A DNA stretch of 64,000 nt from Gammaproteobacteria bacterium (GTDB lineage Bacteria; Pseudomonadota; Gammaproteobacteria; Steroidobacterales; Steroidobacteraceae), in NCBI GenBank assembly GCA_004297335.1, contig SCUD01000158.1, positions 54,605 to 118,604 of the forward strand, given 5' to 3'. Made by a program: the position numbers and the translations under genes. Positions 49,548-60,949 of the stretch are shown in pieces; position 1 is the first letter of the stretch; each line of letters starts with the position of its first letter. A model generated the notes under the pieces. The model saw only the letters and a program-made list of their open reading frames with translations, searched no databases and was not told the DNA's origin.

Positions 49548-49943
49548 TCAGCGCTGCCGGAGCAGGTCGCGAATCTCGGTCAGCAGCACTTCCTCGCGCG
49601 GCGGAGCCGGCGGCGCCGCGGGCTCCGGCGGCTTCTTGAGCCGGTTGATGCCCTTCAGCGCCATGAAGATCGCGAACGCGACGATCAGGAAATCGACCAG
49701 CGCCTGGACGAACTGGCCGTACTGGATCGCGACGGGCTCGCCGGTCGCCGTGTTGGTCCCCAGCGTCAGGCTGAGATCCGAGAAATCCACGCCGCCGATG
49801 ACCCAGCCGAGCGCGGGCATCACGATTGCGTTGACGAGCGACGCGACAATCTTGCCGAATGCGGCGCCGATGATGATGCCGACAGCCATGTCGACAACAT
49901 TGCCCTTCATCGCGAATTCCTTGAATTCACTCGCCAGGCTCAT
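49548..49943 (-). CDS. mscL: Large-conductance mechanosensitive channel
   Basis: The 131-residue inner-membrane channel opens under hypo-osmotic stress. It has the family N-terminus ([24 protein letters not shown]), a second transmembrane helix ([23 protein letters not shown]), and the C-terminal bundle [14 protein letters not shown]. It follows rplQ by 44 bases on the same strand and converges with pepQ. mscL next to rplQ occurs in other gammaproteobacteria. Confidence 0.96.
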   Translation of the reverse strand: MSLASEFKEFAMKGNVVDMAVGIIIGAAFGKIVASLVNAIVMPALGWVIGGVDFSDLSLTLGTNTATGEPVAIQYGQFVQALVDFLIVAFAIFMALKGINRLKKPPEPAAPPAPPREEVLLTEIRDLLRQR

Positions 49944-49987
49944 GGCAACCCCCCTTGGTTGGAACTGGTCGCGAACGGTCGAATCGT

Positions 49988-50449
49988 TCAGCCCGTTGCA
50001 GCCTTGCGCCGGCGCGGAGCGGCGGCCCCGGCGGCAGCTTTCTTGCGCGCGGGAGTCCTCGCGGCTGGCTTGGAATCGTCCGCCGCCGCGGCGGCCGACT
50101 CGACCAGCTGCATCAGTGCCATCGGCGCGGCGTCACCGGCACGCGGCTCCAGCCGCAGGATCCGCGTGTAGCCACCCGGCCGGGCGCGAAAGCGCGGCCC
50201 GATGTCGCCAAACAGTTTCTCGACCAGCGCGCGGTCGCGCAATTCAGCAAAGGCCCGGCGCCGGGCTGCCAGCGAGTCCTGTCGCGCCAGCGTGATCAGC
50301 GGCTCGACCACGCGCCGCAATTCCCTGGCCTTGGGCAGCGTCGTGCGGATTCCTTCCTCACGCAGCAGGGCTGCCGCCATGTTGCGCATGAGCGCCCGGC
50401 GATGCGCGCTGTTGCGCGAAAGCTGCCGGCCGGTAAGCTGGTGTCGCAT
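49988..50449 (-). CDS. rplQ: 50S ribosomal protein L17
   Basis: The 153-residue protein begins [24 protein letters not shown], the normal L17 start, and is complete to [20 protein letters not shown] by residue ~118. A C-terminal tail of about 35 residues, Ala/Lys/Arg-rich ([21 protein letters not shown]), exceeds the usual ~127-residue length and may contact rRNA. It is the last gene of the alpha operon, 22 bases after rpoA. Confidence 0.96.
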   Translation of the reverse strand: MRHQLTGRQLSRNSAHRRALMRNMAAALLREEGIRTTLPKARELRRVVEPLITLARQDSLAARRRAFAELRDRALVEKLFGDIGPRFRARPGGYTRILRLEPRAGDAAPMALMQLVESAAAAADDSKPAARTPARKKAAAGAAAPRRRKAATG

Positions 50450-50471
50450 CGTCCGATTCTCCAGGCCGTGG

Positions 50472-51476
50472 TCAGGCTGAACGCAGCTCGTCTTCGCGGC
50501 GCAGGCTCGCCGGCGGCCAGCCGTCGATCCGCATGCCGAGCATCAACCCATGGCTCTCGAGGACTTCCTTGATCTCGGTGAGCGACTTCTTGCCGAGGTT
50601 CGGCGTGCGCAGCAGCTCGACCTCGGTGCGCTGCACCAGGTCACCGATGTAGTGGATGTTCTCCGCCTTCAGGCAGTTGGCGCTGCGCACCGTCAGCTCC
50701 AGTTCGTCCACCGGGCGCAGCAGGATCGGATCCGGCAGCGGGCCCGCGTCGCGGCTCGGCGACTCACCCTGGCCCTCGAGGTCGACGAACACCGTGAGCT
50801 GTTCCTTCAGGATCCCACCGGCGCGGCGAATCGCCTCGTCCGGGTGGATCGTGCCATTGGTCTCGATCTCGATGATCAGCTTGTCGAGGTCGGTCCGCTG
50901 CTCCACGCGCGCGGCCTCGACGGCGTAGGTGACGCGCCGGACCGGGGAGAACGATGCATCGAGCTGCAGCCGGCCGATCGGCCGCGCCTGCTCCTCGGGA
51001 TCGACGCGCTGCGCCGCCGGCCGGTAGCCGCGGCCACGCTCGACCCGGATCGTCATGCCGAGTTCGATGGGCCGATTGAGGGTCGCAATCACCAGTTCAG
51101 GGTTCACGATCGTGACATCGTGGTCGACCTGGATGTCCCCGGCCGTCACCGGTCCGGGCCCCTTCTTCTGCAGCCGCAGTTCAGCGGATTCGCGCGAGTA
51201 CATCTGGATCGCGACCGACTTGAGGTTCAGCAGAATGTCCACGACATCCTCCTGCACGCCCTCGATGCTGGTGTACTCGTGCAGCACCCCGTCGATCTCG
51301 ACCTCGGTCACGGCGCAACCCGGCATCGAGGACAGCAGCACCCGGCGCAGCGCGTTGCCGAGCGTGTGCCCGAAGCCGCGCTCGAACGGCTCGATCACGA
51401 TACGCGCCTGGCGGGTGCCGGTCTCGCTGACGCGGACCGAGCGAGGCTTGAGGAATTCCGTGGCGGTTCCATGCAT
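50472..51476 (-). CDS. rpoA: RNA polymerase alpha subunit
   Basis: The 334-residue protein has an N-terminal dimerisation domain ([20 protein letters not shown]) and a C-terminal domain that contacts DNA and activators ([40 protein letters not shown]). The ATG at 51476 ([11 protein letters not shown]) was chosen because it has AGGTGA five bases upstream and matches the family. A GTG three codons earlier lies inside that site. Confidence 0.98.
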   Translation of the reverse strand: MHGTATEFLKPRSVRVSETGTRQARIVIEPFERGFGHTLGNALRRVLLSSMPGCAVTEVEIDGVLHEYTSIEGVQEDVVDILLNLKSVAIQMYSRESAELRLQKKGPGPVTAGDIQVDHDVTIVNPELVIATLNRPIELGMTIRVERGRGYRPAAQRVDPEEQARPIGRLQLDASFSPVRRVTYAVEAARVEQRTDLDKLIIEIETNGTIHPDEAIRRAGGILKEQLTVFVDLEGQGESPSRDAGPLPDPILLRPVDELELTVRSANCLKAENIHYIGDLVQRTEVELLRTPNLGKKSLTEIKEVLESHGLMLGMRIDGWPPASLRREDELRSA

Positions 51477-51488
51477 TGCCGTCACCTG

Positions 51489-52112
51489 TTACTTTGAATA
51501 AAGCTCGACGACGAGATTCTCGTTGATCTCGGGCAGAATCTGGTCGCGGTCCGGCAGCTGCTTCAGGCGGCCACTGAACTGGGTCTCATCGACCTCGACC
51601 CACTCCGGAAATCCGACCTGGGCAGCGAGCGCGAGCGCCGCGCCGATGCGCGCCTGGGTGCGCGAGCGCTCCCGTACCGCGACCACGTCGCCGGCCTGGC
51701 ACTGGTAGGAAGCGATGTTGACGGTGCCGCCGTTGACGCTGATCGCCTTGTGTGCCACCAGCTGGCGCGCCTCCGCGCGGGTTACCGCGAAACCCATCCG
51801 GTAGACGACGTTGTCGAGCCGTGACTCGAGGAAGCGCAGCAGGTTCTCGCCGGTGGCACCGGGCCGCCCGGCCGCCTTGGCGTAGTAATTGCGGAACTGG
51901 CGCTCGAGCACACCGTACATCCGGCGCAGCTTCTGCTTCTCGCGCAGCTGGATACCGTAGCCGGAAAGGCGCGTGCGCCGTTCACCCTTGATGCCGCCCG
52001 GCGGCACTTCGAGCTTGCACTTGCTCTCGAGCGGCTTCAGGCCGCTCTTCAACAGCAGGTCGGTGCCCTCGCGGCGGGACAGCTTGCACTTGGGACCCAG
52101 GTATCTGGCCAT
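51489..52112 (-). CDS. rpsD: 30S ribosomal protein S4
   Basis: The 207-residue primary 16S rRNA-binding protein begins [19 protein letters not shown] and has the S4 domain ([25 protein letters not shown]-like VNGGTVNI). S4 is also the translational repressor of the alpha operon in enterobacteria. Only two Cys (C9, C32) are present in the N-terminus, so no zinc site is expected. Confidence 0.98.
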   Translation of the reverse strand: MARYLGPKCKLSRREGTDLLLKSGLKPLESKCKLEVPPGGIKGERRTRLSGYGIQLREKQKLRRMYGVLERQFRNYYAKAAGRPGATGENLLRFLESRLDNVVYRMGFAVTRAEARQLVAHKAISVNGGTVNIASYQCQAGDVVAVRERSRTQARIGAALALAAQVGFPEWVEVDETQFSGRLKQLPDRDQILPEINENLVVELYSK

Positions 52113-52127
52113 GGCGTTCTCTGGACC

Positions 52128-52526
52128 TCAGACCCGCCGCTTCTTCGGCGGGCGGCAGCCGTTGTGCGGGATCGGTGTTACGTCGGCAATGCTGGTGACC
52201 TTCAGGCCACAGGCGTTCAACGCCCGCACGGCCGATTCGCGGCCCGGGCCCGGGCCCTTGACCCGGACCTCGACGGTGCGCAGCCCGTACTCCTGGGCCG
52301 CAGTACCGACCTTCTCGGCGGCAACCTGCGCAGCGAATGGAGTGCTCTTGCGCGAACCGCGAAAGCCGGAGCCGCCGGAAGTCGCCCATGCCAGCGTGTT
52401 GCCCTGCCGGTCCGTAATCGAGACGATCGTGTTGTTGAACGACGCGTGGACGTGCGCGATCCCATCGGAGACCTGGCGCCGGGCCTTCTTGCTCTTCCGC
52501 GTGGTGTTGGTCTGTTCAGCCATCAT
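52128..52526 (-). CDS. rpsK: 30S ribosomal protein S11
   Basis: The 132-residue platform protein has [40 protein letters not shown], and the C-terminus [23 protein letters not shown], all standard. It lies between rpsM (31 bases) and rpsD (15 bases) in the alpha operon. Confidence 0.98.
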   Translation of the reverse strand: MMAEQTNTTRKSKKARRQVSDGIAHVHASFNNTIVSITDRQGNTLAWATSGGSGFRGSRKSTPFAAQVAAEKVGTAAQEYGLRTVEVRVKGPGPGRESAVRALNACGLKVTSIADVTPIPHNGCRPPKKRRV

Positions 52527-52557
52527 GTTTCCTGCAGTTCAATCCGGTGAGCGCCAC

Positions 52558-52938
52558 TTAACTCTTGCCAGCCTGGACCTTGCCCTTGATCGCCGCGCGG
52601 CGCGGGCCCTTGCGCGTCCGTGCATTCGTGCGCGTGCGCTGGCCGCGGGCCGGCAGGCCCTTGCGGTGACGGACGCCGCGATAGCAGCCGAGGTCCATCA
52701 GGCGCTTCAGGCTCATCGAGTTCTCGCGCCGCAGGTCGCCCTCGACCATGAAGCGCGTGAGTTGCGAGCGCAGCGCGTTGACCTCGGCCTCGGTCAGGTC
52801 CCGGACCTTGGTCGCCGGCTTGATGCCGGCGGCAGCGCAGACCAGCGCGGCCCGCGACCGGCCAACCCCGTAGATGTGGGTCAGGCCGATGACGATGTGC
52901 TTGTTGACCGGGATATTGATGCCGGCAATACGCGCCAT
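52558..52938 (-). CDS. rpsM: 30S ribosomal protein S13
   Basis: The 126-residue head protein contacts 50S in the B1 bridge. It begins [29 protein letters not shown] and has [27 protein letters not shown] near the end. It is the first alpha-operon gene after rpmJ, with an 82-base AT-richer gap between them where an operon promoter or leader could lie. Confidence 0.98.
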   Translation of the reverse strand: MARIAGINIPVNKHIVIGLTHIYGVGRSRAALVCAAAGIKPATKVRDLTEAEVNALRSQLTRFMVEGDLRRENSMSLKRLMDLGCYRGVRHRKGLPARGQRTRTNARTRKGPRRAAIKGKVQAGKS

Positions 52939-53020
52939 GGCTAACGACCCTCACGCCACGAAAAACGGATAATCATAGGTGAAAACACTCTGTTTCTCAA
53001 GCTCGCCAGATTTCGCCCGC

Positions 53021-53137
53021 TCAGCCCTGGCGCTGCTTGTGGCGCGCATCCGACGAGCAGATGACGCGCACGACGCCGCCCCTGCGCACAATCCGGCAGT
53101 TCTTGCAGATCTTCCTGACCGACGGTCGAACCTTCAT
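53021..53137 (-). CDS. rpmJ: 50S ribosomal protein L36 (zinc type)
   Basis: This 38-codon gene runs from the ATG at 53137 to the TGA at 53021. The translation begins [20 protein letters not shown] and ends [10 protein letters not shown]. The zinc ligands C11, C14, C27 and H33 are all present, so this is the C+ form. It lies 31 bases downstream of secY, the usual place. Confidence 0.96.
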   Translation of the reverse strand: MKVRPSVRKICKNCRIVRRGGVVRVICSSDARHKQRQG

Positions 53138-53168
53138 GACCCCAGCTCCCGGACGGACATTCCGTCCC

Positions 53169-54512
53169 TCAACGCGGTGCCCCGCCGCGGCCCAGTCCGC
53201 GCAGGTTGGCCTTCTTCATGAGCCCCTCGTACTGGTGCGACATCACGTGCGCATTCAGCTGGGCCACGAAATCCATTACGACGACGACGATGATCAACAG
53301 CGAGGTGCCGCCGAAATAGAACGGCACCCGCCCGTAGGACATCAGGATCTCCGGCAGCAGGCACACCGCGGTCACGTACAGTGCGCCCCAGACCGTGAGC
53401 CGGGTCAGCACCTTGTCGATGTACTCGCCGGTCTGCTGCCCCGGACGGATCCCCGGGATGAACGCGCCGCCCTTCTTGAGGTTCTCGGCCGTCTCCCGCG
53501 AGTTGAACACCAGCGCCGTATAGAAGAAGCAGAAGAAGACGATCAGGCCGCCGTACATCAGCAGGTGCAGCGGCTGGCCCCAGCCGAGCGCCGCCGCGAC
53601 GTCCTGCAGCCAGCTGGCGCCCGAGCCGGTGCCAACGAAGCTGGCCAGCGTGGCCGGGAACAGCAGCAGCGATGAGGCGAAGATCGGCGGGATCACTCCC
53701 GACATGTTCAGCTTGAACGGCAGGTGGCTGGTCTGCCCGGCGTACATGCGCCGGCCGACCTGGCGCTTGGCGTAGTTGACCGGGATGCGCCGCTGGCCAC
53801 TCTCGACGAAGACACAGAAGGCCACCACCGCGGCGATCAGCAGCAGCAGCAGGATCGCAAAAGCCGGGTTCATCTCCCCGGTTCGCACCTGCTCGAGCGT
53901 GCCGCCGATTGCGGCCGGCAGGCCGGAAATGATGCCGGCCAGGATCAGCATCGAAATGCCGTTGCCGATGCCGCGCTCGGTGACCTGCTCGCCGAGCCAC
54001 ATCAGGAACATCGTGCCTGCGGTCAGCGTCAGTACGGCGGGCAGCAGGAAGGACCAGAAGCCCGGGACGATGACCACTCCCTGGTTCTGGAATGCCACCG
54101 CCGCAGCGAAGCTCTGGAACGTCGCCAGTACGACCGTGAAGTAGCGCGTCCACTGCGTCAGCTTGCGACGCCCGGACTCGCCCTCCTTCTTGATCGCCTC
54201 CATCGCCGGTACGACCACCGCCATCATCTGGATGATGATCGAGGCGGAGATGTACGGCATCACGCCCATCGCAAAGATCGACAGCCGCTCGAGCGCGCCG
54301 CCCGAGAACATGTTGAACAGCCCGAGGATCGTGCCCTCCTGGCTGTCGAACAGGCGGGCCATCGCGCCCGGATCGATGCCGGGCACCGGCACGAAGGTGC
54401 CGATGCGGTACACGACCAGCGCGCCGAGCAGGAACAGCAGGCGCTGGCGCATCTCGGTGAAGCGCGTGGCTTCCCCGAGTGTCTGTGCCGCGTTGCCTGC
54501 CGCCGTCGCCAT
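53169..54512 (-). CDS. secY: Protein translocase subunit SecY
   Basis: The 447-residue pore subunit of the SecYEG channel has ten transmembrane helices and family segments such as [46 protein letters not shown] and the cytoplasmic loop [26 protein letters not shown]. It lies 27 bases after rplO in the spc operon. Confidence 0.98.
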   Translation of the reverse strand: MATAAGNAAQTLGEATRFTEMRQRLLFLLGALVVYRIGTFVPVPGIDPGAMARLFDSQEGTILGLFNMFSGGALERLSIFAMGVMPYISASIIIQMMAVVVPAMEAIKKEGESGRRKLTQWTRYFTVVLATFQSFAAAVAFQNQGVVIVPGFWSFLLPAVLTLTAGTMFLMWLGEQVTERGIGNGISMLILAGIISGLPAAIGGTLEQVRTGEMNPAFAILLLLLIAAVVAFCVFVESGQRRIPVNYAKRQVGRRMYAGQTSHLPFKLNMSGVIPPIFASSLLLFPATLASFVGTGSGASWLQDVAAALGWGQPLHLLMYGGLIVFFCFFYTALVFNSRETAENLKKGGAFIPGIRPGQQTGEYIDKVLTRLTVWGALYVTAVCLLPEILMSYGRVPFYFGGTSLLIIVVVVMDFVAQLNAHVMSHQYEGLMKKANLRGLGRGGAPR

Positions 54513-54539
54513 GCTGTGCCCTTGGCTGCGTCACGCCAC

Positions 54540-54992
54540 TCAGGCGGACGCGCCCTCCTCGATCCGCCCACCGGCCTGTTCGATGGCCACGCGCGCGCCC
54601 TTGGTCGCGACCACGCCTGGACCGCGCAGCGTCACCGCGCGGCCAATGCTGCCCGACAGGATGACCTTCGCCCGGGCAGTGCGCGCCGGCACGACGCTGG
54701 CCGCCTTCAGCGCAGCCAGGTCGATGAGCTCCACGGCAACCTTGGCCAGGTCGGTCAGCGTGACCTCGGCGCGGGTGGCGTGCATGGCCGAGCGGAACCC
54801 GACCTTCGGCAACCGTCGCTGCAGCGGCACCTGGCCGCCCTCGAAGCCGACCTTGTGGTAGCCACCCTTGCGCGCCTTCTGGCCCTTGCCACCGCGGCCA
54901 CAGGTCTTGCCCTGGCCGGCCGAGGCACCGCGCCCGACCCGCAGTCGCGGCCGGCGGCTCCCGGGGCCTGGCTTCAACGTATTCAGTCGCAT
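54540..54992 (-). CDS. rplO: 50S ribosomal protein L15
   Basis: The 150-residue protein begins [22 protein letters not shown] and has the Gly-rich [19 protein letters not shown] extension that threads into 23S rRNA. It lies 21 bases after rpmD. Confidence 0.98.
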   Translation of the reverse strand: MRLNTLKPGPGSRRPRLRVGRGASAGQGKTCGRGGKGQKARKGGYHKVGFEGGQVPLQRRLPKVGFRSAMHATRAEVTLTDLAKVAVELIDLAALKAASVVPARTARAKVILSGSIGRAVTLRGPGVVATKGARVAIEQAGGRIEEGASA

Positions 54993-55013
54993 TGCGTCGT
55001 TTCTCCCGTGTCC

Positions 55014-55199
55014 TCAGCCCGGCTCGACCACGAGCAGGTGCTGTGCGCAGCGGATCATGCCGCGCACTGCGGGCGTGTCCTCGACCAGACGCGTGTCGCG
55101 GACACGCCGCAGCCCGAGACCGTGTACCGAGGCACGGATGTTGCGCAACTGGCCAGGCAGGCCGGCGCGCAGCGTCACCCGCAGCTTCGCTCCGCTCAC
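55014..55199 (-). CDS. rpmD: 50S ribosomal protein L30
   Basis: This 61-residue protein starts at a GTG (55199) overlapping the rpsE stop as GTGA. The family core [24 protein letters not shown] is intact. Its small size and GTG start make it easy to miss. Longer in-frame starts would run into rpsE. Confidence 0.95.
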   Translation of the reverse strand: MSGAKLRVTLRAGLPGQLRNIRASVHGLGLRRVRDTRLVEDTPAVRGMIRCAQHLLVVEPG

Positions 55200-55711
55200 G
55201 ACGCCACTCCCAGGATCTCGTCCACGCTCTTGCCGCGCTTGGCGGCGATCTGCGCCGGCGCGACCACCCGGGCCAGCGCATCGAAGGTCGCGCGCACGAC
55301 GTTGATCGGATTGCGCGAGCCATAGCACTTGGCCAGCACGTTGCGCACACCCGCACACTCGAATACGGCGCGCATGCCGCCGCCGGCGATTACGCCGGTA
55401 CCGTCCGACGCCGGCTGCATGTAGACGCGGGTCGTACCATGCCGGCCATGCACCGCGTAGTGCAGCGTGTCATTCCGCAGCGGCACGCTGGTCAGGTTCT
55501 TGCGCGCCTGCTGCATCGCCTTGGCGATGGCCGTCGGCACTTCGCGCGCCTTGCCATAGCCGAAGCCGACCCGGCCGGCACCGTCACCGACCACGGTCAG
55601 CGCGGTGAAGCCGAACTGCCGGCCACCCTTGACGACCTTGGCCGTGCGGTTCACCGTGACCAGCTTCTCGATCAGGTCGTCGCCGGAGCCCGTTCGTTCC
55701 ACTCTTGCCAT
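55196..55711 (-). CDS. rpsE: 30S ribosomal protein S5
   Basis: The 171-residue protein has the N-terminal double-stranded RNA-binding fold ([30 protein letters not shown]) and the C-terminal segment [34 protein letters not shown]. It contributes to decoding accuracy. It overlaps rpmD by four bases. Confidence 0.98.
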   Translation of the reverse strand: MARVERTGSGDDLIEKLVTVNRTAKVVKGGRQFGFTALTVVGDGAGRVGFGYGKAREVPTAIAKAMQQARKNLTSVPLRNDTLHYAVHGRHGTTRVYMQPASDGTGVIAGGGMRAVFECAGVRNVLAKCYGSRNPINVVRATFDALARVVAPAQIAAKRGKSVDEILGVAS

Positions 55712-55726
55712 CGCGCTGTCCTCGGT

Positions 55727-56089
55727 TCAGAACTCGAGGCCGGCCTCGCGGGCCGCCTCGGCGAGCGCCTTTACGCGCCCGTGGTACATGAAGCCGGAAC
55801 GGTCGAACGCGACCGTGGTGATTCCAGCCGCCTTCGCCCGTTCGGCGATCGCCCGACCAACCGCCGCCGCTGCGGTGACGTTGCCGGTGCCCTTCAGGCC
55901 CTGCGCAACCTCCGCCTGCAGCGTGGATGCGGTTGCGAGCACGCGCGCACCGTCGGCACTCGTGACCTGCGCGTAGATATGCCGCGGCGTACGGTGCACC
56001 GTCAGGCGCGCCGTACCGCACTCGCGGATCCTGGCGCGGCCGCGGGTCGCGCGCCGCTGGCGACGGTCGATTTTCGTGAGCTGTGTCAT
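55727..56089 (-). CDS. rplR: 50S ribosomal protein L18
   Basis: The 120-residue 5S rRNA-binding protein has [42 protein letters not shown], and the C-terminus [21 protein letters not shown]. It lies 15 bases before rpsE. Confidence 0.98.
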   Translation of the reverse strand: MTQLTKIDRRQRRATRGRARIRECGTARLTVHRTPRHIYAQVTSADGARVLATASTLQAEVAQGLKGTGNVTAAAAVGRAIAERAKAAGITTVAFDRSGFMYHGRVKALAEAAREAGLEF

Positions 56090-56093
56090 GGCC

Positions 56094-56627
56094 CTACTTC
56101 TTCTTGCCTTCCTTCAGGACGATCTTCTCGCCGGAAAAGCGCACGCCCTTGCCCTTGTAGGGCTCCGGCGGACGGTAGCGGCGGATCTCGGCCGCTACCT
56201 GGCCAACCAGCTGCCGGTCGATGCCGCGAACCATGATCTCGGTCTGGCTCGGCGTCTCCACCGTGATGCCCTCCGGCACCGGATAGCTCACCGGGTGCGA
56301 GAACCCGAGCGTCAGGTTCAGGTTGCGCCCCTGGACACTGGCGCGGTAGCCGACGCCGACCAGTTCGAGCTTGCGCTCAAAACCGCGCGTGACCCCGGTG
56401 ACCATGTTGGCGAGCTGGGCGCGCATCGTACCCGCGCCGATCCGGCCCAATGGGCTGCCCGGCCCCGCGGTCACGACCAGCTGCCGGTCCTGCTGCGCAA
56501 CACTGATGCCGCGGCCGAGCCGCAGCGTCAGCTCGCCCTTCGCGCCCTTGACCCGCACCGCCTCGCTGCTGACCGTTGCCTCGACGCCCGGCGGCAGGCC
56601 GACTGGTACTTTGGCTACTCTGGACAT
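56094..56627 (-). CDS. rplF: 50S ribosomal protein L6
   Basis: The 177-residue protein begins [18 protein letters not shown] and has the C-terminal signature [28 protein letters not shown]. It lies near the factor-binding site. It ends four bases before rplR and starts 12 bases after rpsH. Confidence 0.98.
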   Translation of the reverse strand: MSRVAKVPVGLPPGVEATVSSEAVRVKGAKGELTLRLGRGISVAQQDRQLVVTAGPGSPLGRIGAGTMRAQLANMVTGVTRGFERKLELVGVGYRASVQGRNLNLTLGFSHPVSYPVPEGITVETPSQTEIMVRGIDRQLVGQVAAEIRRYRPPEPYKGKGVRFSGEKIVLKEGKKK

Positions 56628-56639
56628 GTCCCCGGCTCC

Positions 56640-57035
56640 TCAGGCGACCACGCAGAGCACTTCGCCGCCCTGCCCGATACGCCGCGCCTCGCGATCGGTC
56701 ATCACTCCGGCCGGCGTCGAGACAATCGCCACGCCAAGGCCACCGAGCACCTTTGGCAGCTCGCTCCGGCCGCGGTACTGGCGCAGCCCGGGCCGCGATA
56801 CCCGGTCGATGCGCACGATCACCGGCTGCCCGGCGTGGTACTTCAGCACGATCGTCAGCGTGCGGCGCCCAGCGGCTTCCTGCACGGCAAAATCGGCGAT
56901 GTAACCCTCGTCCTTCAGCACCTGCGCGATCGCGACCTTCACCCGCGAGGACTGCAGGGACACTTCCGCCTTGCCCGCGCGCTGGCCGTTGCGGATGCGG
57001 GTCAGCAGATCAGCGATTGGATCAGTCATGCTCAT
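56640..57035 (-). CDS. rpsH: 30S ribosomal protein S8
   Basis: The 131-residue protein starts [20 protein letters not shown], with GGAG nine bases before the ATG at 57035, and ends with [31 protein letters not shown]8 binds helix 21 of 16S rRNA and, in enterobacteria, represses the spc operon near rplE. Confidence 0.98.
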   Translation of the reverse strand: MSMTDPIADLLTRIRNGQRAGKAEVSLQSSRVKVAIAQVLKDEGYIADFAVQEAAGRRTLTIVLKYHAGQPVIVRIDRVSRPGLRQYRGRSELPKVLGGLGVAIVSTPAGVMTDREARRIGQGGEVLCVVA

Positions 57036-57048
57036 CGTGGAACGCTCC

Positions 57049-57354
57049 TCACCAGCTCGCCTTGCGCAGACCCGGCACATCGCCGCGCATCGTCGCCTCG
57101 CGCAGCTTGACGCGACCCAGGCCGAACTTACGGTAGTTGCCGCGCGACCGCCCGGTGATCGCACAGCGCTTGCGCAGGCGCGACGGGCTCGAATCGCGCG
57201 GCAGCTTCTGCAGCGCCTCGATCGCCACCAGCCGCTCCTCGCGGTCCAGCTTCGGGTCGCGGATGGTCTCCTTGAGCGCGGCCCGCCTGGCCGCGTACTT
57301 CTTCACCACCCGCTCCCGGCGCCGCTCGCGCTCGATCATGCTGGTCTTCGCCAT
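57049..57354 (-). CDS. rpsN: 30S ribosomal protein S14 (zinc-free type)
   Basis: The 101-residue protein begins [20 protein letters not shown] and ends [26 protein letters not shown]. The CxxC pairs of the zinc form are absent, so it is the long C-minus type. It lies three bases after rplE. Confidence 0.98.
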   Translation of the reverse strand: MAKTSMIERERRRERVVKKYAARRAALKETIRDPKLDREERLVAIEALQKLPRDSSPSRLRKRCAITGRSRGNYRKFGLGRVKLREATMRGDVPGLRKASW

Positions 57355-57357
57355 CGG

Positions 57358-57906
57358 TTACTTCCTGAACGGAAAATTGAAGGCCTCGAGCAGCGCGCGC
57401 CCCGCCTGGTCGCTGCTCGCGGTCGTGGTGATCGTGATATCCATGCCGCGCAGCTGGTCGATCTGGTCGTAGGCGATCTCGGGGAAGATGATCTGCTCAC
57501 GGACCCCGAAACTGTAGTTGCCGCGCCCGTCGAAGGAACGCGGGTTCACCCCGCGAAAATCGCGGATCCGCGGCATCGCCACGTTGATCAGCCGGTCGAG
57601 GAACTCGTACATGCGCGCGCCGCGCAGCGTCACCATGCAGCCGACCGCCTGGCCGTCGCGGACCTTGAAGGTCGCGACCGACTTGCGGGCCTTGCGGATG
57701 GCGGCCTTCTGGCCGGAGATGCGCGCCAGGTCCGCGGCCGCTGCGTCCATGACCTTCTTGTCGGCGACCGCCTCGCCGACGCCCATGTTGACCGTGATCT
57801 TGCTGATGCGCGGCACCTGCATGTCGTTGCCGAGGCTGAGCTCGGCGCGGAGCCTGGGTACCACGACCTCGCGATAGTGCCGGTGCAGTCTGGCTGTTGC
57901 GCTCAT
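57358..57906 (-). CDS. rplE: 50S ribosomal protein L5
   Basis: The 182-residue 5S rRNA-binding protein starts [19 protein letters not shown] at 57906 and has [36 protein letters not shown] and a C-terminus ending FNFPFRK. A longer frame overlaps rplX and is not used. Confidence 0.98.
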   Translation of the reverse strand: MSATARLHRHYREVVVPRLRAELSLGNDMQVPRISKITVNMGVGEAVADKKVMDAAAADLARISGQKAAIRKARKSVATFKVRDGQAVGCMVTLRGARMYEFLDRLINVAMPRIRDFRGVNPRSFDGRGNYSFGVREQIIFPEIAYDQIDQLRGMDITITTTASSDQAGRALLEAFNFPFRK

Positions 57907-57923
57907 CTCGCTCGTCTCCACGC

Positions 57924-58241
57924 TCACGCGTCCACCACTTCGCCGTTCGACCGGAAGCAACGCACCTTGCGTCCGTCGGCGAGGGTCCTGCTGCCGACCC
58001 GGTCGGCCTTCTTGGTCGCCGGGTTCCACAGCGCCACATTCGAGCGATGCAGCGGTGCCTCCTTCTGCACGATACCGCCCTGGCGGTTGCGGCTCGGGTT
58101 CGGCTTCTCGTGCCGGCGCACCATGTTGACGTTCTCGACCAGCACGCGCTCGTCCGCCAGCACGCCGACAACCGTGCCCGTGCGGCCCTTCTCGCGCCCC
58201 GCGATCACCACCACCGTATCGCCCTTGCGTATCTTCTGCAT
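57924..58241 (-). CDS. rplX: 50S ribosomal protein L24
   Basis: The 105-residue assembly-initiator protein has the KOW motif [20 protein letters not shown] at the N-terminus and [19 protein letters not shown] in the middle. It lies 16 bases after rplN. Confidence 0.98.
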   Translation of the reverse strand: MQKIRKGDTVVVIAGREKGRTGTVVGVLADERVLVENVNMVRRHEKPNPSRNRQGGIVQKEAPLHRSNVALWNPATKKADRVGSRTLADGRKVRCFRSNGEVVDA

Positions 58242-58257
58242 CGTTCCGACTCCGCGC

Positions 58258-58626
58258 TCAGAGTACTTCCGGCGCCAGCGAGATGATTTTCATGAACTGC
58301 ACGTTGCGCAGCTCGCGCGTCACCGGCCCGAAAATGCGCGTGCCGATCGGCTCCAGCTTGTTGGTCAGCAGGACCGCGGCATTGCCGTCAAAGCGGATCA
58401 GCGAACCGTCCGCGCGGCGCACGCCGCTCCTGGTGCGCACGACGACGGCGTCGTAGACCTCGCCCTTCTTGACCTTGCCGCGCGGGATCGCGTCCTTGAC
58501 GCTGACCTTGATCACATCGCCGACCGCCGCATAGCGGCGCCGGGTGCCGCCCATGACCTTGATGCACATGAGCTCGCGGGCGCCGGAATTGTCCGCTGCC
58601 GCCAGTCGTGTCCGGTGCTGGATCAT
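58258..58626 (-). CDS. rplN: 50S ribosomal protein L14
   Basis: The 122-residue protein begins [21 protein letters not shown] and ends [11 protein letters not shown]. It is the docking site for RsfS, also encoded in this window. It is the first gene of the spc operon, 19 bases after rpsQ. Confidence 0.98.
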   Translation of the reverse strand: MIQHRTRLAAADNSGARELMCIKVMGGTRRRYAAVGDVIKVSVKDAIPRGKVKKGEVYDAVVVRTRSGVRRADGSLIRFDGNAAVLLTNKLEPIGTRIFGPVTRELRNVQFMKIISLAPEVL

Positions 58627-58645
58627 GTCCGCATCCTCCCCGTGC

Positions 58646-58936
58646 TCACGACAGCGCCGCGCGTTCGATCACGCGCACCAGCCGCCAGGACTTGTGCCGC
58701 GACAGCGGCCGGCACTCGGCAATCGCCACCGTGTCGCCCTCGCGGCACTCGTTGTGCTCGTCGTGCGCGAGCAGCTTGGTAGTGCGCCGCACGTACTTGC
58801 CGTAGGTCGGGTGACGGACCAGCCGTTCGACCTCCACCGCGATCGTCTTGTTCATCCGGCTGCTGACCACCGTGCCGGTCAGCGTCCGCGCCGGCAGCTC
58901 CGTGGTCGCGGCCTGTGCTTCCTCGCCAGCCATCAT
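58646..58936 (-). CDS. rpsQ: 30S ribosomal protein S17
   Basis: The 96-residue OB-fold protein has [39 protein letters not shown] and [14 protein letters not shown]. About 12 extra residues ([13 protein letters not shown]) precede the core. The start overlaps the rpmC stop by four bases, so the long form is favoured. Confidence 0.97.
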   Translation of the reverse strand: MMAGEEAQAATTELPARTLTGTVVSSRMNKTIAVEVERLVRHPTYGKYVRRTTKLLAHDEHNECREGDTVAIAECRPLSRHKSWRLVRVIERAALS

Positions 58937-59145
58937 TCCTTACTCCCCGCGCGCGCCGCGCTGCCGAGCTCAGTGAGCACGGTCTTGAGCCGCGCGATGT
59001 TCCTGCGCACCTTGCCGAACTGATCGGGCCGGGCCGCCTGCCCGCTCGCCGCCGCCATGCGCAGGTTGAACTGCTCGCGCCGCAGGGCGAGCAGTTCGTC
59101 GCGCAGCTCCGGCGCGGTCTTCTTGCGCAATTCCGTGGTCTTCAT
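58933..59145 (-). CDS. rpmC: 50S ribosomal protein L29
   Basis: The 70-residue two-helix protein has [20 protein letters not shown] and [17 protein letters not shown]. It lies at the exit of the peptide tunnel, where trigger factor and SRP dock together with L23. It overlaps both neighbours by four bases. Confidence 0.98.
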   Translation of the reverse strand: MKTTELRKKTAPELRDELLALRREQFNLRMAAASGQAARPDQFGKVRRNIARLKTVLTELGSAARAGSKE

Positions 59146-59558
59146 CCGCGCACCTGTCGCCTGACGAAAGTGGTGGGTACCGAGAGCTTGGCGGCCGCCA
59201 GCCGGAACGCCTCACGCGCCGTCGCCTCGGGCACGCCCTCGATCTCGAACAGCACCTTGCCCGGGGTCACCTTGGCAACCCAGTACTCGACGTTGCCCTT
59301 GCCGCTGCCCATGCGCACCTCGAGCGGCTTCTGCGTGATCGGCACGTCCGGGAACACCCGGATCCAGATCTGCCCGCCGCGCTTCACGTAGCGGGTCATC
59401 GCCCGGCGCGCGGCCTCGATCTCGCGCGCCGTCATGCGCGAGCGGTCGGTCGCCTTCAGGCCGTAGTCACCGAACGCGACCGTGCTGCCGCGAACCGACG
59501 TGCCGGCCAGGTTGCCCTTGTGCTGCTTGCGGAATTTGGTCCGCTTCGGCTGCATCAT
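59142..59558 (-). CDS. rplP: 50S ribosomal protein L16
   Basis: The 138-residue protein begins [17 protein letters not shown] after a double Met and has RKRxxx-type [24 protein letters not shown] and [17 protein letters not shown]. It lines the A-site tRNA path. It starts 16 bases after rpsC. Confidence 0.98.
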   Translation of the reverse strand: MMQPKRTKFRKQHKGNLAGTSVRGSTVAFGDYGLKATDRSRMTAREIEAARRAMTRYVKRGGQIWIRVFPDVPITQKPLEVRMGSGKGNVEYWVAKVTPGKVLFEIEGVPEATAREAFRLAAAKLSVPTTFVRRQVRG

Positions 59559-59574
59559 GCTCCGTGCCCTCCGC

Positions 59575-60294
59575 TCAGCCCGTCACCGGCTCGGCCGCCG
59601 CCTGCCGCTCCGTGGCCAGGAGCTGCGCCTCGGCTGCCGCCGCAGCGGCCTCCTCGCGCGCGAATACCTCGCCGCGGAACACCCAGACCTTGACGCCGAT
59701 GACGCCATAGGTCGTGCGCGCCTCGGCCAGGCCATAGTCGATCTCGGCGCGGAAAGTGTGCAGCGGGATCCGGCCTTCGCGGGTCCACTCCGAGCGCGAA
59801 ATCTCGGCCCCATTCAGCCGGCCCGCGACCCGCACCTTCACACCCAGCGCGCCGCTGCGCATCGTGTTCGTGACCGCCCGCTTCATCGCCCGGCGGAACA
59901 TCACGCGCTTCTCGATCTGCTGCGCGATGCTCTCGGCCACCAGCTGGGCGTCGAGTTCCGGCTTGCGAATCTCGGCGATGTTGAGCCGCACGTCGGCGAC
60001 CGCCATGCCGAGCAGCTTGGCGACTTCGGCGCGCAGCTTCTCGATGTCCTCGCCCTTGCGGCCGATCACCACGCCGGGGCGGGCCGTGTGGATCGTGATG
60101 TTGGCCTTGCGCGCGGCCCGCTCGATGTGGATGCGGCTGACCGAGGCATCGGCGAGCTTGCGGCGCAGGAACTGGCGGACCGTCCAGTCACCATACAGGT
60201 AGGCCGGAAAGTGGCGCGAGCCCGCGTACCAGCGCGAGGTCCAGTCGCGAGTGATGCCGAGCCGGATGCCGACGGGGTTGACCTTCTGACCCAT
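59575..60294 (-). CDS. rpsC: 30S ribosomal protein S3
   Basis: The 239-residue protein begins [21 protein letters not shown] and has a KH domain ([20 protein letters not shown]) and the C-terminal [12 protein letters not shown]. It forms part of the mRNA entry channel. The C-terminal tail is Ala-rich. It lies 20 bases after rplV. Confidence 0.98.
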   Translation of the reverse strand: MGQKVNPVGIRLGITRDWTSRWYAGSRHFPAYLYGDWTVRQFLRRKLADASVSRIHIERAARKANITIHTARPGVVIGRKGEDIEKLRAEVAKLLGMAVADVRLNIAEIRKPELDAQLVAESIAQQIEKRVMFRRAMKRAVTNTMRSGALGVKVRVAGRLNGAEISRSEWTREGRIPLHTFRAEIDYGLAEARTTYGVIGVKVWVFRGEVFAREEAAAAAAEAQLLATERQAAAEPVTG

Positions 60295-60314
60295 GTGCTG
60301 CTCCGAATCCCCTG

Positions 60315-60662
60315 TTAGCGGGCCGTGTCGGCCACGGTCACTGTGATGTGGCTCAGGCGCTTGACGATGCGGTTGCCGCGACCCTTGGCCCGGGCATGGA
60401 AGCGCTTCGCGACCGGCGCGGTATCGACTTCGACCCGCGCAACCCTGAGTTCATCGACGTCAGCGCCGAGATTGTGCTCGGCATTGGCGATCGCCGATTC
60501 GAGCACCTTGCGCAGCAGCCTCGCGCCCTTCTTCGGCGTGAAGGCGAGCACCTGCAACGCCTGCCCGACCGGCTGGCCGCGCACCATGTCGGCGACGAGA
60601 CGGCACTTCTGCGGCGAGATTCGCGCGTGGCGCAGCCTGGCTGATACCTGCATCACCGTCAT
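60315..60662 (-). CDS. rplV: 50S ribosomal protein L22
   Basis: The 115-residue protein has [41 protein letters not shown], and the tunnel-lining loop [20 protein letters not shown]. It overlaps the rpsS stop by four bases. An ATG three codons on (MQVSARL) is a plausible alternative start. Confidence 0.98.
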   Translation of the reverse strand: MTVMQVSARLRHARISPQKCRLVADMVRGQPVGQALQVLAFTPKKGARLLRKVLESAIANAEHNLGADVDELRVARVEVDTAPVAKRFHARAKGRGNRIVKRLSHITVTVADTAR

Positions 60663-60937
60663 GCTCCCTCGGCCTTCCGCGTCGCCGAGTGACTCTTGAA
60701 CGTCCGCGTCGGCGCAAACTCGCCAAGCTTGTGGCCAACCATGTTCTCGGTTACCAGTACCGGCACATGCTGCCGCCCGTTGTGCACCGCGATCGTCAGC
60801 CCGACCATGTCAGGCAGGATCATCGAGCGCCGCGACCAGGTACGGATCGGCCGGCGATCGTTCTTGTCACGTGCCACCTGCACCTTGGCCGCAAGGTGGA
60901 GGTCGACGAACGGGCCCTTCCTGAGGGAACGAGACAT
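60659..60937 (-). CDS. rpsS: 30S ribosomal protein S19
   Basis: The 92-residue protein begins [14 protein letters not shown] and has [22 protein letters not shown] and [19 protein letters not shown]. It lies 12 bases after rplB in the S10 operon. Confidence 0.98.
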   Translation of the reverse strand: MSRSLRKGPFVDLHLAAKVQVARDKNDRRPIRTWSRRSMILPDMVGLTIAVHNGRQHVPVLVTENMVGHKLGEFAPTRTFKSHSATRKAEGA

Positions 60938-60949
60938 GCCTGCGGCTCC